From NCBI RefSeq assembly GCF_000203795.2, contig NW_006281113.1:202735-266734 (forward strand): a stretch of 64,000 nt of DNA, given 5' to 3'. This stretch comes from Batrachochytrium dendrobatidis JAM81. Its lineage: Eukaryota; Chytridiomycota; Chytridiomycetes; Rhizophydiales. Position 1 is the stretch's first letter, and every line of letters begins with the position of its first letter. The translations under genes and the position numbers were made by a program. Below the pieces are notes generated by a model that made no database searches, was not told the DNA's origin, and saw only the letters and a program-made list of their open reading frames with translations. Shown here in pieces: positions 25,975-38,755 of this stretch.

Positions 25975-26214
25975 ATGCAATTCTTCCCCATCTCCACCTT
26001 CTCAAACGCCAATGTTTCCTTTGTTGGCCCCAAATCGACAGGTATAACCCCAGTCAAGCCCCAAAAGTTCAACTCTGCATTCAAGTCCTTTGAATCTTGC
26101 AAGGCCAGCAACGAAGGCCTTCCCAATTTTGATTTTGTGCCCGCATTCAAACCTCCCAGTAGCCAGCCTCAGTTCACTGAGCCCAAAAGCCAGCGCAAGC
26201 GAGCCAACTACTAA
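25975..26214 (+). CDS. Small protein, paralogue 2 of the same family
   Basis: This intronless frame encodes 79 aa starting MQFFPISTF and ending QRKRANY. It carries FKSFESCKASNE at 36-47, PSSQ at 61-64 and QRK at 73-75, matching the 103-aa protein at 24471-24782. It is Lys/Pro/Phe-rich, basic and without a signal or membrane segment. The leader just upstream is pyrimidine-rich and typical of an expressed gene. The function is unknown. The short length and the conserved ESCK motif could mean a peptide that binds a larger partner, but that is a guess. Confidence 0.68.
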   Translation: MQFFPISTFSNANVSFVGPKSTGITPVKPQKFNSAFKSFESCKASNEGLPNFDFVPAFKPPSSQPQFTEPKSQRKRANY

Positions 26215-26715
26215 ATGTTTTTTCAATTTGAAATGGTATCCTGTTCAGCTAGTAAACCCTGACACTATGAATAAGCTTTGTAAGCAATAGTCAGCTAAAT
26301 ATGATTATTGATTGAACCTGTTATCTTGATACCTTTTTTGTTTTTGAGTTTATTTTGAAATAAAATTTAAATTTGTTTCCAACACATTGGGTATTTGGAG
26401 TTCAACTAGATTGACTGTATCGTGAGTGTTTATTGGATTCAAAATGGGTAGAAAAGCGCACCAAATACTCCACCATTGTAGAATAAATACAGACGTGAAA
26501 TATTACTTGCCAGTTTATTCTAATCCCAATATTCTTCAGGGTAGACTACAAATAACGAATGCATGTACTGGACATTCGCCATCTATCCCTTGAAAATATG
26601 AATGCCAAGCTTACAAATGGAATGATTTGGCAGATATACATATTGACTCGAATACATCAATTCATCTAGTCAAAATATTTTATTTGGTTTTGTACATCTG
26701 TATTAATTTCAACCA
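26215..26715. other. Intergenic region, 3' ends
   Basis: These 501 bp lie between the small-protein gene and the convergent F-box gene. They contain AT-rich, AATAAA-like words (for example near 26355) that suit polyadenylation. No gene is supported. Confidence 0.5.
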
Positions 26716-28552
26716 TTAGACAGAGTTAAAATCCCATGAAAGAAGTTTGCCATTATAGCATCCAGCAATCAAGGTCTGACCAACAACGCTCAAGCTTAGT
26801 ACAGCACTCTGGTCATTGGACTGGATGACTCCAAGCAGTGATCCAGTGATACGATCCCAAACACGTATCTTGCAATCCCAACTACCTGTAAAAACAAGAT
26901 CGTTGAAAAAAGAGGCGTGAATACAAGAGACCCAATCGCATGTAGTATGTGGAGCTTCAAATGCATTTAATGGTAACCAGTCTACTGTTTGATTCATAGT
27001 GGTCCAAGTAGATAGATTTGATTCCCATCGACATACATTTCCATCCTTGTATCCACACATTATAGTGACTATCCCGTTTGGATCAACATTCACATGGGAG
27101 GTCACCATATCGCTTTTTGTAGACGTGCTCGACACACTTTCAAGATGTATAGGACCATCAGGCGATATATGTATAGTCCATACAGTGATTGTTCCAGTTT
27201 CACATGTGGTAATAATATGGTTCGATACCGTGGATAACCAATGAATTCCGCAAATCCGCATATCAACACATGTGACTTGTGCAAGTGGACGAATATCGTG
27301 CAAGTCATACACGATGATATGACTCTTGTATCCAGCAATAATGAGATTGGCTCCATCATGGTCCAAACACGACACAGCAGATGTACTGTCAAGTAAGGGT
27401 ATATTGTCCATATAGTTATATGAACCTTGATTAGGTGGACTGTTTAGTAAAGGTGGCAAGTTTATGTGGGGTTGGACGCAAGTTGAATGCAGTGGCCATG
27501 ACATTAGTGTTGATGTGGATCTCCTATCCATTATATTGGGGGGTTTACGACATCCAGCAACAAGATATCCTCCTTTAATTTTGATGCACTCTATAGGACA
27601 TTCTATACATAAACATCCAATAGCAAACCAGTTTTAAAATGGATTGTTAGGTTGAGTGGTTTGGTATTCCCAAGCATCTAATACTCGATTAAAACTTACC
27701 CAGTCCTTTGAACGATGATACAAGTTCAAACTCTCCACAAGCTTGTTTTAGCCACATATTGACTTGGCCGTCCCATCCACCAGTATAAATTCTTAAAATT
27801 CCTTTAGTCGTTTCTTGAGCATGAATACACGACACGCCATGTCGGTGAGCCTGAACAGATCCAAATGTACTAGGTAACCGACTCCATTGGCTTCGGTTTG
27901 AATGGTATACCTTGAATGCTTGACGATACAGTGTAAATAAGTCTTGGTTTGCATAGGTATTCATGTGTGCGAGCATGGATGTATGTGAATGGGCTGGGCC
28001 ATTCCGACCACATTGAATTCGCCAAACATTGTTGGAGGAGCACAAGGAGTAGAAAGCTTGACTGGTTTGACCCAAACAAAGCAGGTCAATAGGAGATAGA
28101 TAGGATGCAACCAAATACCACAGCTCATAAGGAAATGCTGGATAGTGACAAAATTCCAAATAAGTGGTGGATTTGTAATGGCATTGTAGATACCCGTCCC
28201 ATATTTGTCCTTGTTAGTTATTAAGCTTGCATTTAAAATTGGCCATTTCATTCCTATACGTTGCATGAATAGCCAGTCAAACCACATTACCTTGGATACC
28301 ATTGGATGCTGGAACATGAATCGCATTGGACTCGACTGGCTTGTAGGTAGCAGCACGGGACAAGCCAAAACAGGTATTCACGCAGTTGCTCTGTATGAGC
28401 ATCATTTTATGTAGTAAAACAAGAAAGTTGAAGAATGAGTTCAAGTTGAAGAGTTGTGCGCACCATTCGTGTCGAGCTACGTGTTTCAATGTGGTGGCAT
28501 TCTGGAGGGGTAAATCTTTTGGTTGCAATGAGCTCCACGATAAACCAAACAT
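26716..28552 (-). CDS. F-box / WD40-repeat protein
   Basis: Exons 28291-28552, 27700-28209 and 26716-27602 give 552 aa. The F-box is at about 115-155 (AFPYELWYLVASYLSPIDLL ... NNVWR). It is followed by WD-type blades such as YTGGWDGQVNMW, IIAGYKSHIIVYD and VFTGSWDCKIRVWDRITG up to the C-terminus. The order suggests a substrate receptor of an SCF (Skp1-cullin-F-box) ubiquitin ligase, with the propeller binding the target. No specific orthologue is recognised. Intron 1 (28210-28290) was placed by frame: the reading frame immediately upstream of GACAAATATGG has a stop, so an acceptor is needed there. The N-terminal 85 residues have no known motif. Confidence 0.8.
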
Positions 28553-28889
28553 GTTACTGCGCCAATCATGAGTTTAATAAAACATACATTTCAAGAACGG
28601 ATTAAATCTTATATTACTAACCACCAACCCAACCCAACCCAACCATTCACTCGGAAATATTGAAGATAAAAATAAAAATCGATTAATTTAAAATCTGCGA
28701 GAAAACGTCAAACTATCAAGGGCAAAAGAAAAGATGAAAAATAGTCAAAGATTAAAAGATGGATTAAACCCAACAAGTGGGTTTAAGATAAGCTTCATGG
28801 TTTTTGCCGTTCTTGAACTTCCACTCCCTTTGCCTTGAAATTCTTACTGAAGAGCAAGATGGGACACCCAAACACTTGGGATTCTCAAT
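28553..28889. other. Intergenic region with a short CCAAC repeat
   Basis: This 337-bp gap holds the F-box gene promoter and the 3' UTR of the CCCH gene. About four perfect CCAAC units lie at 28624-28643. Nothing else is recognised. Confidence 0.55.
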
Positions 28890-31157
28890 CTAGTTTGGCG
28901 AGATGGGTGGAGACATGAGTTCAAAAGGTGGGCAGACTGCTTCAGAAGCTTCCTGGTGTCCAGAAGCAGCTGGAGTAGACAGCATTGCCATGGCAGTGAC
29001 GTTGGTATCAGTGTTGATGGAGACTGGAGAAAACACAAAGCCACGACGAGACAAGGCCATCTTGGTCGGGGATGCATGCAGTGGAAGCTTACCTGCTGTA
29101 GATGATAATGCAGTGCTAGTAGTATCAGTGGCTGAAGTGGAAAAATGCATTGTTTCAAAACGATCATTGATATCCTCTACACTGTTGGTGGTATCTGATT
29201 CACTGATGCCAGCTGAAGTGCAGTCTGAAGGTGTGGCCAAGCAAAACTCCTGCAGCTTCTCGGCAGATGTCATTTGGCGAAGTTGATGGCCAGAAGTGGT
29301 TGGTGCAAAAACAGCAGCACGGTACTCCATGTCAGAAGTGCGACTGTTGTTGTTGGAAGAACTAAAATAAGTGCTAGAGTCTATAGACGAGTTCACGGTA
29401 TGATTGCCTCCAGTGTGCTGTGAAGCCATCCTGACACCCTCTGACGAACTGCGGGTGCGTGGAGTAACAGAGCGAGACCCATTCTGTGTAATGTTGATAG
29501 AGTTGGTATCACCAAATGGATTGCGAGCAGCATGCCCCTTCTTCCCCATGGCAGCAGTTGCAATTCCAGCATGAACAGTAATACCTGCTGCTTCAAGCGC
29601 AGCGGCAGTGGGAACAGCACCATCAGCAGCAGTGCGTTCCAAATGGATGAAACAGCATCGCTTGCCGTACAAACAACTGCCTCGCTCCCAAAATGTTTTG
29701 CACATCTCAGTCTTGTACTTGGGATGGCGATCTAACTGACGAAGCTCAGAAGAAGAGTGCGCAAATTGGCATTTGGTGCCGTACCTGCAAGATCCAGTTT
29801 CTTCCCAAGCACGACAAAGCTCAGTCTTGTAGAGGGTAGGATTCTTGACCTTTGGAGCACTGCTGCCACTGCCACTGGTGGTGGGTCCAACAGATGAGTG
29901 GGTTTGTGCATCATCCGAATTGGATCGCAGATTCATCTGGTAGGGAATACCAATTGGGTCTGTGGTGTTGCCTGGGTGGAACGAATCTATTGTCATGGAT
30001 CGTTTGCGTTGAGTTGGACGAACAGATCCCTGCGAAGCCACAGTTGAAGTTAATGGAGATAGAGTGGATGCAGGAAACAGTTGACGAGCAGCAGATGACA
30101 AACCATTGAAGTTACTACTAGAGTGATTCAATGGAGCAGACGAAGATAGATCTGACTGGGGTTGTGTATGGTTCATGTGTTGCAAACCATGAGGTTGAAA
30201 TAAAGCGTTATCTAAAGAACTCTGCAGATGATGCTGCTTTTCAAAATGCTGCTGCAAATAAACAATGTCTGCAGGATATAGGCCGGAGCGGGAATCGGCA
30301 CTGTATTTGGATCCACTACGAAGTCCAGAAGAAGGACCAGGCAAAGATGAAGCCAAATCCATGGGCGAATTCAGATTAAAAGTTTTTTCAGACTGCGATG
30401 GTAAGCCAAAATGTTGCTGACGATAACGGAGCGCACTGTTGCTGCTCATACCTCCTATAGGAGATCCAACTGCACCAGGAGCAAATGGAGATGATATGGG
30501 CGATGCAGAAAAGAGCAATGGCATATCAGTGTTGATTGACAAGGAATTCGAACTAAGCGACTCTTGCTTTCGTCCAAATGAGGCACTGGAAGCTGATATG
30601 GACCCTGACAGGCCAGATGAGCGAGGGAAGCCTGACATTTGACGAGATGGGGAAGCAGTTCTTGGAGAAATACCGTATAGGGATGGACTTGCTAAAGCGT
30701 TGGATTCAATCGAGTTGGTCGTGTCATAGCGAGATGTATGCTCGGGCAAGAAGGAATCCGGAATGTTGCAAGCAGAGGTATTATGAAGAGCAGTTTGGGT
30801 AAGTGGTGTTGGAAACATATTGTCCTGACCAAGCACGCTGATTAGGTGCGAGCCCAGACTATGCTGCATATCCTGCAGGTCCGAATGATCATGGATTGCA
30901 CCAGAAGTGTTATGATCCATTATGCCTGGTGGGGATGCCTTGTAGTGCCTTTGAGATAAATGCTCGCTTTCCTGCTGGCGGATAAAGGAAAGCTGCGACA
31001 GCTGCGATACGGGTCGCTGGTTGAGCTGGTCAGATAATGGCGAGTAGCGCAGATGATGAAGCTGCTGCTGTTCGTGCATCTGAATAGCAGAAAAGCGGTC
31101 TTTTTCGGCATGAGCGTTGATAAGAGAAATGGAGTCGGTAGGGTTTCCAGAAAGCAT
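28890..31157 (-). CDS. TIS11/ZFP36-type tandem CCCH zinc-finger protein
   Basis: A single uninterrupted exon encodes 755 aa, unusual in this intron-rich window. Two CCCH fingers at about 440-510 have the diagnostic spacing and lead-ins: [15 protein letters not shown] with [11 protein letters not shown], then [15 protein letters not shown] with [11 protein letters not shown]. Proteins of this type bind AU-rich elements in mRNA 3' UTRs and recruit deadenylases, so a cytoplasmic mRNA-decay role is likely. The rest is Ser/Gln/His/Asn-rich and probably disordered, which is normal for the family though longer here. The ATG at 31157 follows about 300 bp of purine-rich DNA, probably a 5' leader. Confidence 0.88.
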   Translation of the reverse strand: MLSGNPTDSISLINAHAEKDRFSAIQMHEQQQLHHLRYSPLSDQLNQRPVSQLSQLSFIRQQESEHLSQRHYKASPPGIMDHNTSGAIHDHSDLQDMQHSLGSHLISVLGQDNMFPTPLTQTALHNTSACNIPDSFLPEHTSRYDTTNSIESNALASPSLYGISPRTASPSRQMSGFPRSSGLSGSISASSASFGRKQESLSSNSLSINTDMPLLFSASPISSPFAPGAVGSPIGGMSSNSALRYRQQHFGLPSQSEKTFNLNSPMDLASSLPGPSSGLRSGSKYSADSRSGLYPADIVYLQQHFEKQHHLQSSLDNALFQPHGLQHMNHTQPQSDLSSSAPLNHSSSNFNGLSSAARQLFPASTLSPLTSTVASQGSVRPTQRKRSMTIDSFHPGNTTDPIGIPYQMNLRSNSDDAQTHSSVGPTTSGSGSSAPKVKNPTLYKTELCRAWEETGSCRYGTKCQFAHSSSELRQLDRHPKYKTEMCKTFWERGSCLYGKRCCFIHLERTAADGAVPTAAALEAAGITVHAGIATAAMGKKGHAARNPFGDTNSINITQNGSRSVTPRTRSSSEGVRMASQHTGGNHTVNSSIDSSTYFSSSNNNSRTSDMEYRAAVFAPTTSGHQLRQMTSAEKLQEFCLATPSDCTSAGISESDTTNSVEDINDRFETMHFSTSATDTTSTALSSTAGKLPLHASPTKMALSRRGFVFSPVSINTDTNVTAMAMLSTPAASGHQEASEAVCPPFELMSPPISPN

Positions 31158-34100
31158 TATTGATGGTTGGTAATGTTGAGATTAAAAGTTAGAAAAATAA
31201 GAATTGAAGATTAGAATGATTGGTAGGTCAATGTCTAATATAGTGGGTTAGAGTAATAATGAAGAATCAGTGATTAGAATATGGAGTGGTTGGTCTTGAT
31301 AGTAAAGACTGAGGCTGATGTGAATCTAGTGGGTAACGTCAAGAGATAAAGACTTGATGAAGAAAAATTAGAGAAATAGGGTCAATATTTAAAGGCGAAT
31401 GGTAGATTCAGGTCAAGAGTAACAGAGTACAATAATGGCACCAATGACTCGGGTTAGTGTCGAGTCGAACAGGGCAGCACAGACTGCTGGACAAAGATTT
31501 GAGAACAGACAGTACAGGAAGCGTGTTTTACTGCTAGCAGAGATTTCAGGCAAACAAGGGATTGTGTGTGTGTATTCAAACATGTCGAGATTCTTCCACC
31601 CAATAGGGTCACAAGCATCAGAAGATAGCAAGACACAACCAACCGATGGGATACGACAAACAATCGCAAACAAGCACAAGACTAGCAAATAAAATCACAG
31701 CAGTTGGAAGACACAAACACAAAATAGGACAAAGCGTGAGGTACAAGTTTAAATAATAGACCACAATAGGAATAGTGCGTGATTCAAGATAATGTTGGAC
31801 AGACAAATGATGAAGCTTTCGAGATGGGAGTAGTAGGATAGTAGGCTGACTAAGCAGTGAACTAGAAGAGTCGAGTGAAAATCAGCCCAATATCAAGTGA
31901 AAAGGAACTTGGCGTATTCTCAATGGAAAGTTGAATGGCTGAGCATTTGGCAGTCTAGTAAAAACTAGTAGATGGTCTCGCTATGCATTCTGCTGAATCT
32001 ACCCTGTCAGACAGTGTCTAATTGCTTGGTAGTCTGTTCAACCTACACAACATGTCAACCATGCAGATTCTATTGAATGCATCTCCAGGTGTTCAAGACA
32101 CCAGAATGCATGAGGTAAGATTGAGGATTTACAAAGAATTCCAATGAACCAATCAAACTGCACATTCAGGCCACCATTCTAATCAAGTATTAGCCCACCC
32201 AAAAACACTTGGCACTAGACAAGACTCTGTCCAACTCCAAGTACATTCTAGTATGTTGATCATATATCAAAGGGGTATAGCGACTGTCCAATCACATTGA
32301 AACCGTAAAAACAGTGATATAGACTAGACCATTTGAGCACCAAGAGTTTTGAATACACTGGATTGTAAATGGATTTTGCAACACAACCCTCCCTGTGGTT
32401 GCTACTAAGTCTGGCAACAACCGTCTGAATGCAATCAGTTGGGTGTTTGCTGTTGATGCAATACAAAAGTGGCTATTCACACCCAATGCATAGATACCCC
32501 TGATTCATGGCGATCCTGCAATCGCTCAGTTTCAGAATGAATCCTGTTGCTAACTAGACTAAGAGTCCAATGAAGTTGGGAAATATACATGCATGGAACA
32601 AACAAGGAATCTTGCAAGTCAAAAAACTCAATCATAAACTTACGCTGGTTGTTGTACAATTATAAGAGTTACAATATCGACTATGATGTAGCGAATCAAG
32701 TTGAACCCAAGGCGTTACAATCCAATTAAGATGCAAGTTTAGAGCACTGGTGGATTGGAAACAGCTTAGATTTACTAGACCGCCTAGTATATACCGGTTA
32801 CTTTACAAAATAGATGTTTTAAAAGAGTATAGAAACTGTCTGGTTTTTAGCAATCAACTAGAAGCAGTCGAGTATAAACAGCTACACTTTGGAAAGAAAA
32901 TTTACCCTAAATTAGCGGTCTTGTCTGGTTGGAATTAGAAACACTTTTGCTTCGTGTTTCGAATAATTGAATTATCAAGATTGTAGTCTTGCAATAAAAG
33001 CAAAGACATGAGTAATGGATTTCGCTTGTATATTGATGAAAATGGTCAAGTCGAGTTAAAACATAACCAACATCATCATTTGTATTGACAACTCAGAATA
33101 ATATTATGACTTCACTCGAATACACCTGACAAAAAACTTTATATCTAGGATACTGTATCCAATAAAACATCATCTATTGACATTGAAAAAGGTATATTCT
33201 ATTACTGCTCTTGACCATATTTACGTAAAATACTAAGAGTGTTGGTGTATAATAAACAGCCAGTCTCCTGGAATAATTGGTGCTAAATCTACTAGACAAT
33301 AGTGTTCTCTAGCAAAGTCGACTGGTCTCCTGCCGATTGGCATGGAAATAAAAGTTGCATTTGTGACGTGCAATCGTTATTCTCTCGGATTAAGGCGCAA
33401 ACATATCCGAGTTTGTACACAGTTTGATTGACAACATCAAAACACTCAAACCAAACATGTGGGTTTCAATGAATGAATCTGGTCTCAAACTTGACAATCA
33501 TGCAATGCATGACTATGCTAAAAGTGGAAAGAGTGATGGTTTTAGTCTAAAATTATAGGTTGATTGTGTGTATCATATGATGGACGTTGTGTTTATTGAA
33601 TTGATCATATCTACTAAAGTCGATTTCTAGTAGAAAAGCACAACGTATATTTAACCATTGTTTATTCCAAGACAATCATTACAAGATAAATACAAAAATA
33701 TTCTATTTTACGTGAATACGACTCTAAAATCCAAGATGGTGTGTATACTATGGATTGCAAATAGCGTGGACACGTTTTCACACAATCGTGGATACGCCCT
33801 TGCAAAGTTTATATACATTACAGCCTAACCGGAAGTTCCAGCCACTATTCAATTCCAATATGATTTTGTGCAAATATAAATTTGAATTTGTTTGGATTTG
33901 TTTCAGATCATTCAAATAATAGTATTTTAAATACACTGTGACCAAGCGTAAGTCAAACATAATATTCTGCCAAGATCTTGTTTGACAAGACATTTTACCA
34001 ACCAGCAGTATTAAATAGATTCAATTTGATTTTAAATCTTTGGCTGATCAGACTTCACATACGTATACCATATAGTCAGAGCCACAGACTTAAAGCATAG

Positions 34101-34222
34101 CACTTTCTAAAGAGACTCAATCACTTCCTGTAGGAGTTGACCAGACTTTATCTCAAAACCTGGTTGCATTTTTTAAACTTACACGCTTAGTAGTTACTAT
34201 TGGTTGACGTACTCACAGAATA
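31158..34222. other. 3-kb region with no supported gene
   Basis: This is the longest gene-free stretch. 31158-31450 is purine-rich and probably the leader and promoter of the CCCH gene. 31451-33213 has only short frames without motifs. 33214-33722 is an inverted-repeat element (copy C). 33723-34222 would be the promoter of the next gene. I looked for tRNA-like B boxes and long hairpins and found none that I trust. Confidence 0.5.
33214..33722. mobile_element. TIR element copy C
   Basis: The left end is ACCATATTTACGTAAAATAC and the right end ATTTTACGTGAATACGAC. The subterminal block TTAACCATTGTTTATTCCAA is nearly identical in copy E (48060). The internal ATCATATGATGGACG is shared with copy D. 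Its orientation is opposite to copy A. It is 509 bp long and non-coding. Confidence 0.78.
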
Positions 34223-36941
34223 ATGTCGCTGGAAACCTTGGCGGCAACTGCTAGCCTTACGGCATTGAATCATACCACGCCAACCAAACCTTTACTCACC
34301 AATCCCACTGATAGCACAGAACGACAATACACTGGGTTTCTCCAACCAAATTCCAAACACTGCAAAAATTTACCATTGCCAAAACCTCCTTCAGCATCAT
34401 CACTAGTTTTCAATGCAGGAAAATCTCGTCTACAGGTAGAAAACTCATGTCTTGTAAGGAGTGTTTCTGAAAATTTATATACCAGAACACCGTCTATTCT
34501 AGCCGATTTGAGCGAAGTGAATGAAGACTTGATTGACCCAAAAGAAACTCCTTGCGATCGGTTACGAGTCTATATTCCCGAACCACGACCCAAAAAAAAG
34601 GTAGCCTTGTTTTTTTGCAGATTTTTGAAATAACAATTTTGATATCAACTTGGTTTCCAATTGATTTTAATAACCAAAACTATGGTGTAAATCAAATCTG
34701 CTTCAAGAATTACAAATCAGAGTCATCGCGTCAACGAAAAGCTGTTTTGATCCCACTTTACGATAGGTGATACCATATTTAATCCAGTGTTTAAAATCAA
34801 CTTTTTAAAATGTATGGGTAATAATGATGTACATGGTGTAACATACAGTGCAGATACAGTGGTTGACATCACTCCGCCTCAGTTGGTTCTGCCAAAGCTT
34901 ACTCGTATTGAACATGACAGCGTTTTTAATTCAGCATCATCGTCCAATAATATTGTACCCGTTTCTGATAAATCGTCAAACCAATCACTGTCGCAGCTTG
35001 AAGTTAAAACAATTCAGCTAAAGATAGAGCCAGATACGAAAATCACATGCATAACTGATCTCTCTGAATCCAACAATAAGCCATTCGAGTCCTTGGATCT
35101 AGATCCAAAAACTATCATAGCAAATTCCAAAATGCAACGCAAAATCGCCTATTCAATATCTAAATGGAAGTTGTTGGCAACAGGTTTACTACCACAAGCA
35201 TCTGCAGAAAAGGTAAATTCTAATACAGTATCTCCCCAATCATCTGTCACAGAAGAATCACGGCCTTTTAAAACTGCCTCCAAACTTCAGAGTTGCATAG
35301 TTTCAAATGATGGTCCAAGTAAAGGTGAGATGCATGTATTACGTTTGTCAAATAAGTTAAAATATTGCTAATTGATGTTTACTGCATTGGTTATAGCCAT
35401 GACCCACTCATCCACCGTGTTTCATACAATAGAGCAACGCATTCGTAACCGTCGATCCCTTGAAATGATTCATTTCGAAGACTCTAAATCAGACCATTCC
35501 CTTGATTCAAGTAACAGTGATGCAAGTGTATCCAGACCTTCATTCTCAACAGGAAGTTATGCTGAAAAAAGTGGCAGTGGAGATACAATCCCACGAGATT
35601 CGGTTGGGCTACTGAAGCTTGAATCAGAAAATACGACAATGGTAGACCCAAGTGTATCCACTCCATCATTATACAGTGCAATTTCTGTTCCTCGTAGAAG
35701 ATTTCGTGTTTTTGGTGCAAGCAGCTCAGTATCCAGACCACAGACCTCCTCGTTAGATCTTAAAGCCGCTGCACAGCACAGATACAAAATCACAGCCAAG
35801 CCTAAACCATCTGCTACAATCGGTATAGGTTTCAAGGATTATGACGAAATCAATCGCGAGTGGTTACAGATGATCGAAGAGCCAATAGTGACTATCAAAA
35901 AGCCCCAAACCAAAAAGAGTCGAGCCATTACTTTTGATCCCAAAGTGTCCGCTTTAGAATTCAGTCAGGAAACGCCAGTAATTAACTTGTATGATTTGGA
36001 AGACAGATGTGTAGAAAGTGGTGGGTTTACAGTCGGTATTGTTGAATAGTTGCTTGGATATCAAAGGGTTTCAACATGGTCGAGTCTAACTTTTGATTGT
36101 GTATACATCACTATATGGATACTTGAAAATGATAGATACGGATGATCAGGATGAAATGGGGTCGGATACGGATCCCATAGCCCAGTCAATATTGCCATCG
36201 CCTCAGCCTTTGATTCAAGTTTCATCAACATCAGACCTATTAAAAAAAGCAGAACAGGCTTGGATTTTATGGACATCCAATGAAAATCTCGCCAACATCG
36301 ACTATATTCCCTCTCAGCGTGACTACGATGACATGACAGATGAGGAGCGATCTATTCCAAACGGAATTTACATTACACTTGTTCGAACGGCTGTACGTGA
36401 TACGTCATCGCCTGCAACAAGAGGGTTGCTGATTCCAAAACATTTGGGTGAATTTCGAACTGGCGCAGTGCGAATAAAAGGAATGGACATTGGGAATGGA
36501 GGTAAACATATGTCAAAGGAATCTCTGACGCAATCATTGCCACTAGTTGTTGGATACAAGGCGAGTGGACAGTCCATGCCTGCGATAGGAGTCGCGCTCG
36601 AGGATCAGCCTAATTATGATGCGCATCGCACTGAATCATCTCTATGGGTATCAACCAATGCACTGCTGAGTCAGTTTGCTTTACCACCATCTCATTCATA
36701 TCATACTCATATGCAATCATCACGAGCTGAACTGCCTAGTACAGTGGATACAACACACCTACCAACTGTAGCAACACACTCTGGACCTATTTCCAACTGT
36801 ACCTCGCTTGTCCAAGCCATTGGCACAACAACCGAATGGGTTGCTGGTAGTATTGCAAGGCTCACTACCAAAAAAACTACCAAACCGCAAACAAGAGCTG
36901 ACAGTACATCTGGTATCGTCATGACCCAACCCAACCTATAA
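34223..36941 (+). CDS. Unrecognised 785-aa protein
   Basis: Five exons join in frame: 34223-34600, 34708-34766, 34849-35324, 35397-36035 and 36136-36941. The protein is Ser/Thr/Pro-rich with scattered more ordered patches (for example RKIAYSISKWKLLATG, GFKDYDEINREWLQMIEEP and DLLKKAEQAWILW). I recognise no domain, signal or membrane segment. The last intron (GTATTG ... GATAG) is the least certain. If it is not spliced, there are two genes: one ending at 36049 (521 aa) and one from an ATG at 36129 (270 aa). I favour one gene because the splice is in frame and only 79 bp would separate the two. Confidence 0.6.
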
Positions 36942-37031
36942 TTATTGAACGATCAACTTTTTACAAACACCATAGTTGCTTTAAAAATAAATCCAGCCTG
37001 AATAACAAGTGGAAACAAGTTTATTAAGGTG

Positions 37032-37989
37032 TTAATCCTTTAAAATATAGGGTTGGGGTTCTTGGGTGACATTATATGGAGTTTCAATCCATCGACGTTG
37101 CACCAACACTTTTTGTATAGAAAACATGAATGGACGAAGTAATTTTCTATATACTACCAATGACCCATTATATTTGGCCAACCAGATCATGAGTACGATT
37201 TTTGGGATGTAGTAGATACGCAGCTTTTTTTGAATGTAAGTTGCCATATGGTCAAAAAGCGTCAATACACCATAGACGGACCCTATAGCAGTAGATCCAT
37301 ACAAAGTTAGATTTGATGCAATGAATAGTGTAACAGAAAGCAGATAGAACCTTACAGTAGGTTAGCCATCGCTCGTCGTCATCCTCACGAGGATGTTCAA
37401 TGGCGCGAATGCTACACCAAGCAGGGTAGATGACACCGACACATGTGGCTACCTGATGAGGATATTTGGCCAGTATTTTTTGACCAGCAATTGACCCAGC
37501 AATGGCCATTAAAAAAGTGGATACAGCTGCAGGGATGCCAAAACGGGTTTCGATACTGGACATTATTTTGGAGCGAGCAAGGCGGGATTCAGCATGATTG
37601 ATGCTGGTCAGATATCGATGGAAAGTAGCCATGAGAGTGCCAAACGAAGGTGGGAGATGAGGACCTTGTGGGATACAAGATTCCAAGTAGACGACAAGTT
37701 TAGCCAGACTCGTTGAGAGAATAAGGTTGGGTGATGCGTTCAGTTGTGTTGGAGTAGATGTAGCATCAGCACATGCAAGCTGAGGTTGTGATGGCAGATG
37801 AGTGATATGTATGGCATCATCTTCAGCAGCAGCAGCTACAGGGTGTTCACAGACGGCTGATAATGAATGGCTGGTGTATGAAGCAGAAGACAGGGAATGA
37901 ATGTCAGACTGGTTTAATGGCAAGGAAGTAGAAATAGAGTGCATGCCAGGTTTTGAGTGGACACTATCAAGAGGTAGTATCTCGGCCAT
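37032..37989 (-). CDS. REEP5/Yop1/HVA22-family ER-shaping protein
   Basis: Exons 37356-37989 and 37032-37282 give 294 aa. The TB2/DP1/HVA22 domain lies at about 170-290. Its core is CVGVIYPAWCSIRAIEHP, then DDDERWLTYW. The junction (T|GTAAGG ... ATAG|GG) rebuilds the conserved Trp and continues SVYGVLTLFDHM. Family members form hairpins in the ER membrane and maintain tubule curvature. The first 120 residues, Ser/His/Pro-rich, are an extension not found in the short Yop1 proteins, so this may be a distinct branch. Confidence 0.85.
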
Positions 37990-38755
37990 GGACTAATCTT
38001 TAGAATGGATGGGTAGATCTGGCTTGAATGTGGAGCGGACTTTGACTGGCATTTGGCCAATCAGCATCGAGTTGAACTTGATTTCAAAGTCGATTTAAAC
38101 CTGCTTAAGCATTAGTTTAAGTAGGACACAAGCAGTTGGCTATGAAATGTAAGATTGAATGTGCCAAATTCATGCAGTGATAAACTCATGTTTACCAAAC
38201 ATTGCATTGCATTGCATCATGTGGTTTCTAGTTGATAAAACCCTGTTGTTGATATCATTCTATTCGCAAAATACAAATGATAAACAACCAGTTCATGAAA
38301 TGATGTCAGTTGACTGTCAGTTGACTGGACAAGACTGTTTTTAAAACCCTTTAATCGATTGGTTTTTTGGTAATTGACATGTAGTATTCCTGTGACCTGC
38401 AATCGTTGTTTTCTAAACTAGAACGTATCTGTGAGGTTTAGGATACATGAATTTGTTAAACTCAATATCTGAATTGTAATGAATGAATTGGGTGATTGTA
38501 CAATATACATTCAAAAAGAAAAGGCAGAGTCAAGAAATAGTTTGATTTATGCGCATCATATGATGGACGCTGTGTTTGGGTTGAAAATGTAATCAATTTG
38601 CAATGGGAAAGCAACGAGCATTTAACCATTGACTTCAATGCAGTGATTGCAAGATAAATACAAGTGTTCCATTTTACGTGAATACAATAGTAAAACCTTA
38701 TTTCTATAAACTCTTGCTATTCACACACCATCTTGCTGTTTTACTGGGTTTCTCA
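37990..38755. other. Divergent intergenic region
   Basis: This 766-bp region lies between the REEP gene and the RING-like gene. About 430 bp of it are an inverted-repeat element (copy D), leaving roughly 68 bp between its right end and the RING-like ATG. Confidence 0.55.
38257..38688. mobile_element. TIR element copy D
   Basis: The right end is clear (GTTCCATTTTACGTGAATAC). It carries the subterminal TTAACCATTG and the internal ATCATATGATGGACG block shared with copy C. The left end is decayed (near CTATTCGCAAAATAC), followed by a GATAAACAACCAGT stretch matching the left part of C and F. Confidence 0.68.

Noticed and set aside
28903..29286. Plus-strand open frame of 127 codons
   Set aside because: It is antisense to the CCCH zinc-finger gene, whose long frame and fingers are unambiguous.
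32075..32120. Inverted repeat around GGTGTTC...GACACC near 32091-32106
   Set aside because: The arms are short, lie in AT-rich intergenic DNA and are not repeated elsewhere in the window, so chance is the simplest explanation.
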